Source: Opisthocomus hoazin
Lineage: Eukaryota > Chordata > Aves > Opisthocomiformes > Opisthocomidae
Length of the DNA stretch: 64,000 nucleotides
Direction: 5' to 3'
Assembly: GCF_030867145.1 (NCBI RefSeq)
Contig: NC_134434.1
Span: forward strand, 9,734,001-9,798,000
A model generated the notes under the pieces. That model saw only the letters and a list, made by a program, of their open reading frames with translations. It did no database searches and was not told the DNA's origin. Position numbers and translations under genes: made by a program. How positions within the stretch are numbered: the stretch's first letter is position 1; each line of letters starts with the position of its first letter. Shown here piece by piece: positions 63,401 to 64,000 of the stretch.

Positions 63401-64000
63401 TGAGTTTGGGAGAGGCCTCCTGCACCCAGCTGCGGCCTGCGGCCTTTGTTGGGACTTTCAGTCCCCTTACATCAGCTGCACCATCCCATGGAGATGATGT
63501 CGTACCTGGCTCATCAGGTGGCTTCCACTGTGCGATCGCAGTACTTTAATCAGCGATGTGGATAACGATAACAGCATTGTGGGGGTGCTGGTGCTGGAGT
63601 TGCGATGTCATTTCTTACTGTGTCATGATCCCTAGGTGGCTAATGTGTCTGTAAATCACACAGATGCTGTCCTGTAGCTTTGCTTTCTGTTACTGCCTCG
63701 GCTGCCAGGATTTCATGGGACACAGAACTTCGCTTTCAGTGAAAGCATGGCCTGCTTTCCTTGTGAAGGTACTTAGTATGTATTTCTAGTGCCCTAAAGC
63801 ATAGCCAAGGGCCCTGCTAAGCTTGCTGAATCCAAGCCCTGAGAGATTATATTTATTTTTGGTTTATTTGATTTGCGTTCCCGTGGAGTCTCTGTTTTTT
63901 CCTGTACGTGCACAGGGAGCAGAGGAGAATCCCTTGGCATTTCAGAAGGTAGGAGTTTCCCCTTACCCCATTGGTCTCCTGATCTGCTCCTAACAAGTCT
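45495..64000 (+). other. RHBDL3: RHBDL3 intron 2 (continues beyond the window)
   Basis: I looked for the next RHBDL3 exon, which should begin with Phe-Asp-Pro-Gly-Asn, and did not find it, so the remaining 18.5 kb reads as intron. It contains simple tracts: (GT)n at 46244-46256, (CA)n with CCCA units at 48394-48415, a G11 run at 52085-52095 and a T-run at 56834-56848. Open frames up to 210 codons (for example minus 50439-51071) lack recognisable domains. Some stretches look like conserved regulatory DNA but this cannot be shown from one sequence. Confidence 0.65.
48394..48415. repeat. (CA)n microsatellite
   Basis: CCCA units merging into CACACACACA within RHBDL3 intron 2. Confidence 0.75.

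Overview
The window is vertebrate nuclear DNA, most likely from a bird. The evidence is a minus-strand CR1 non-LTR retrotransposon with the octamer-like 3' end seen in sauropsids, short introns, and three same-strand genes in close succession. No bacterial, phage or CRISPR features are present. No tools were run: all exons were placed by reading splice signals, codon phase and known protein families.

Layout on the + strand. (1) Positions 1-5015: the 3' half of RNF135 (Riplet), three exons encoding a coiled-coil/linker and an intact PRY-SPRY domain. The RING exon lies outside the window. (2) Positions 5390-34980: the complete RHOT1 (Miro1) gene. A CpG-island promoter is followed by 19 constitutive coding exons. 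They join in perfect phase to an open 618-codon reading frame with N-terminal GTPase, two EF-hands, C-terminal GTPase and C-terminal membrane anchor. Intron 4 carries the CR1 copy. The last 8.7 kb intron holds a conserved Cys-rich alternative exon (26527-26649) and a second, unrecognised phase-compatible cassette exon candidate (about 32137 or 32176 to 32319). (3) Positions 34980-41040: intergenic DNA with an orphan CpG island (36845-37450), a strong splice donor at its right edge, and a minus-strand exon-like ORF with one membrane helix. (4) Positions 41040-64000: the start of RHBDL3 (rhomboid-like 3), with a CpG island, exon 1 (40 codons), a 24-nt exon 2, and more than 18 kb of intron 2 running off the window.

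RNF135 is a ubiquitin ligase acting on the RNA sensor RIG-I. RHOT1 is the calcium-regulated outer-membrane GTPase that couples mitochondria, and in some splice forms peroxisomes, to motors. RHBDL3 is an EF-hand rhomboid-family membrane protein. I see no shared pathway; they are neighbours. The RNF135 polyadenylation signal is only about 0.4 kb from the RHOT1 CpG island, so transcription of the first gene ends at the promoter of the second.

The most interesting signals are the unexplained in-phase cassette exon choice before the Miro1 membrane anchor, the minus-strand exon-like ORF beside the orphan CpG island, the retained Riplet SPRY exon in a presumed bird, a long upstream ORF overlapping the RHOT1 start, twin Pumilio sites in the RHOT1 3'UTR, and the RHBDL3 microexon and 5'UTR G-run.
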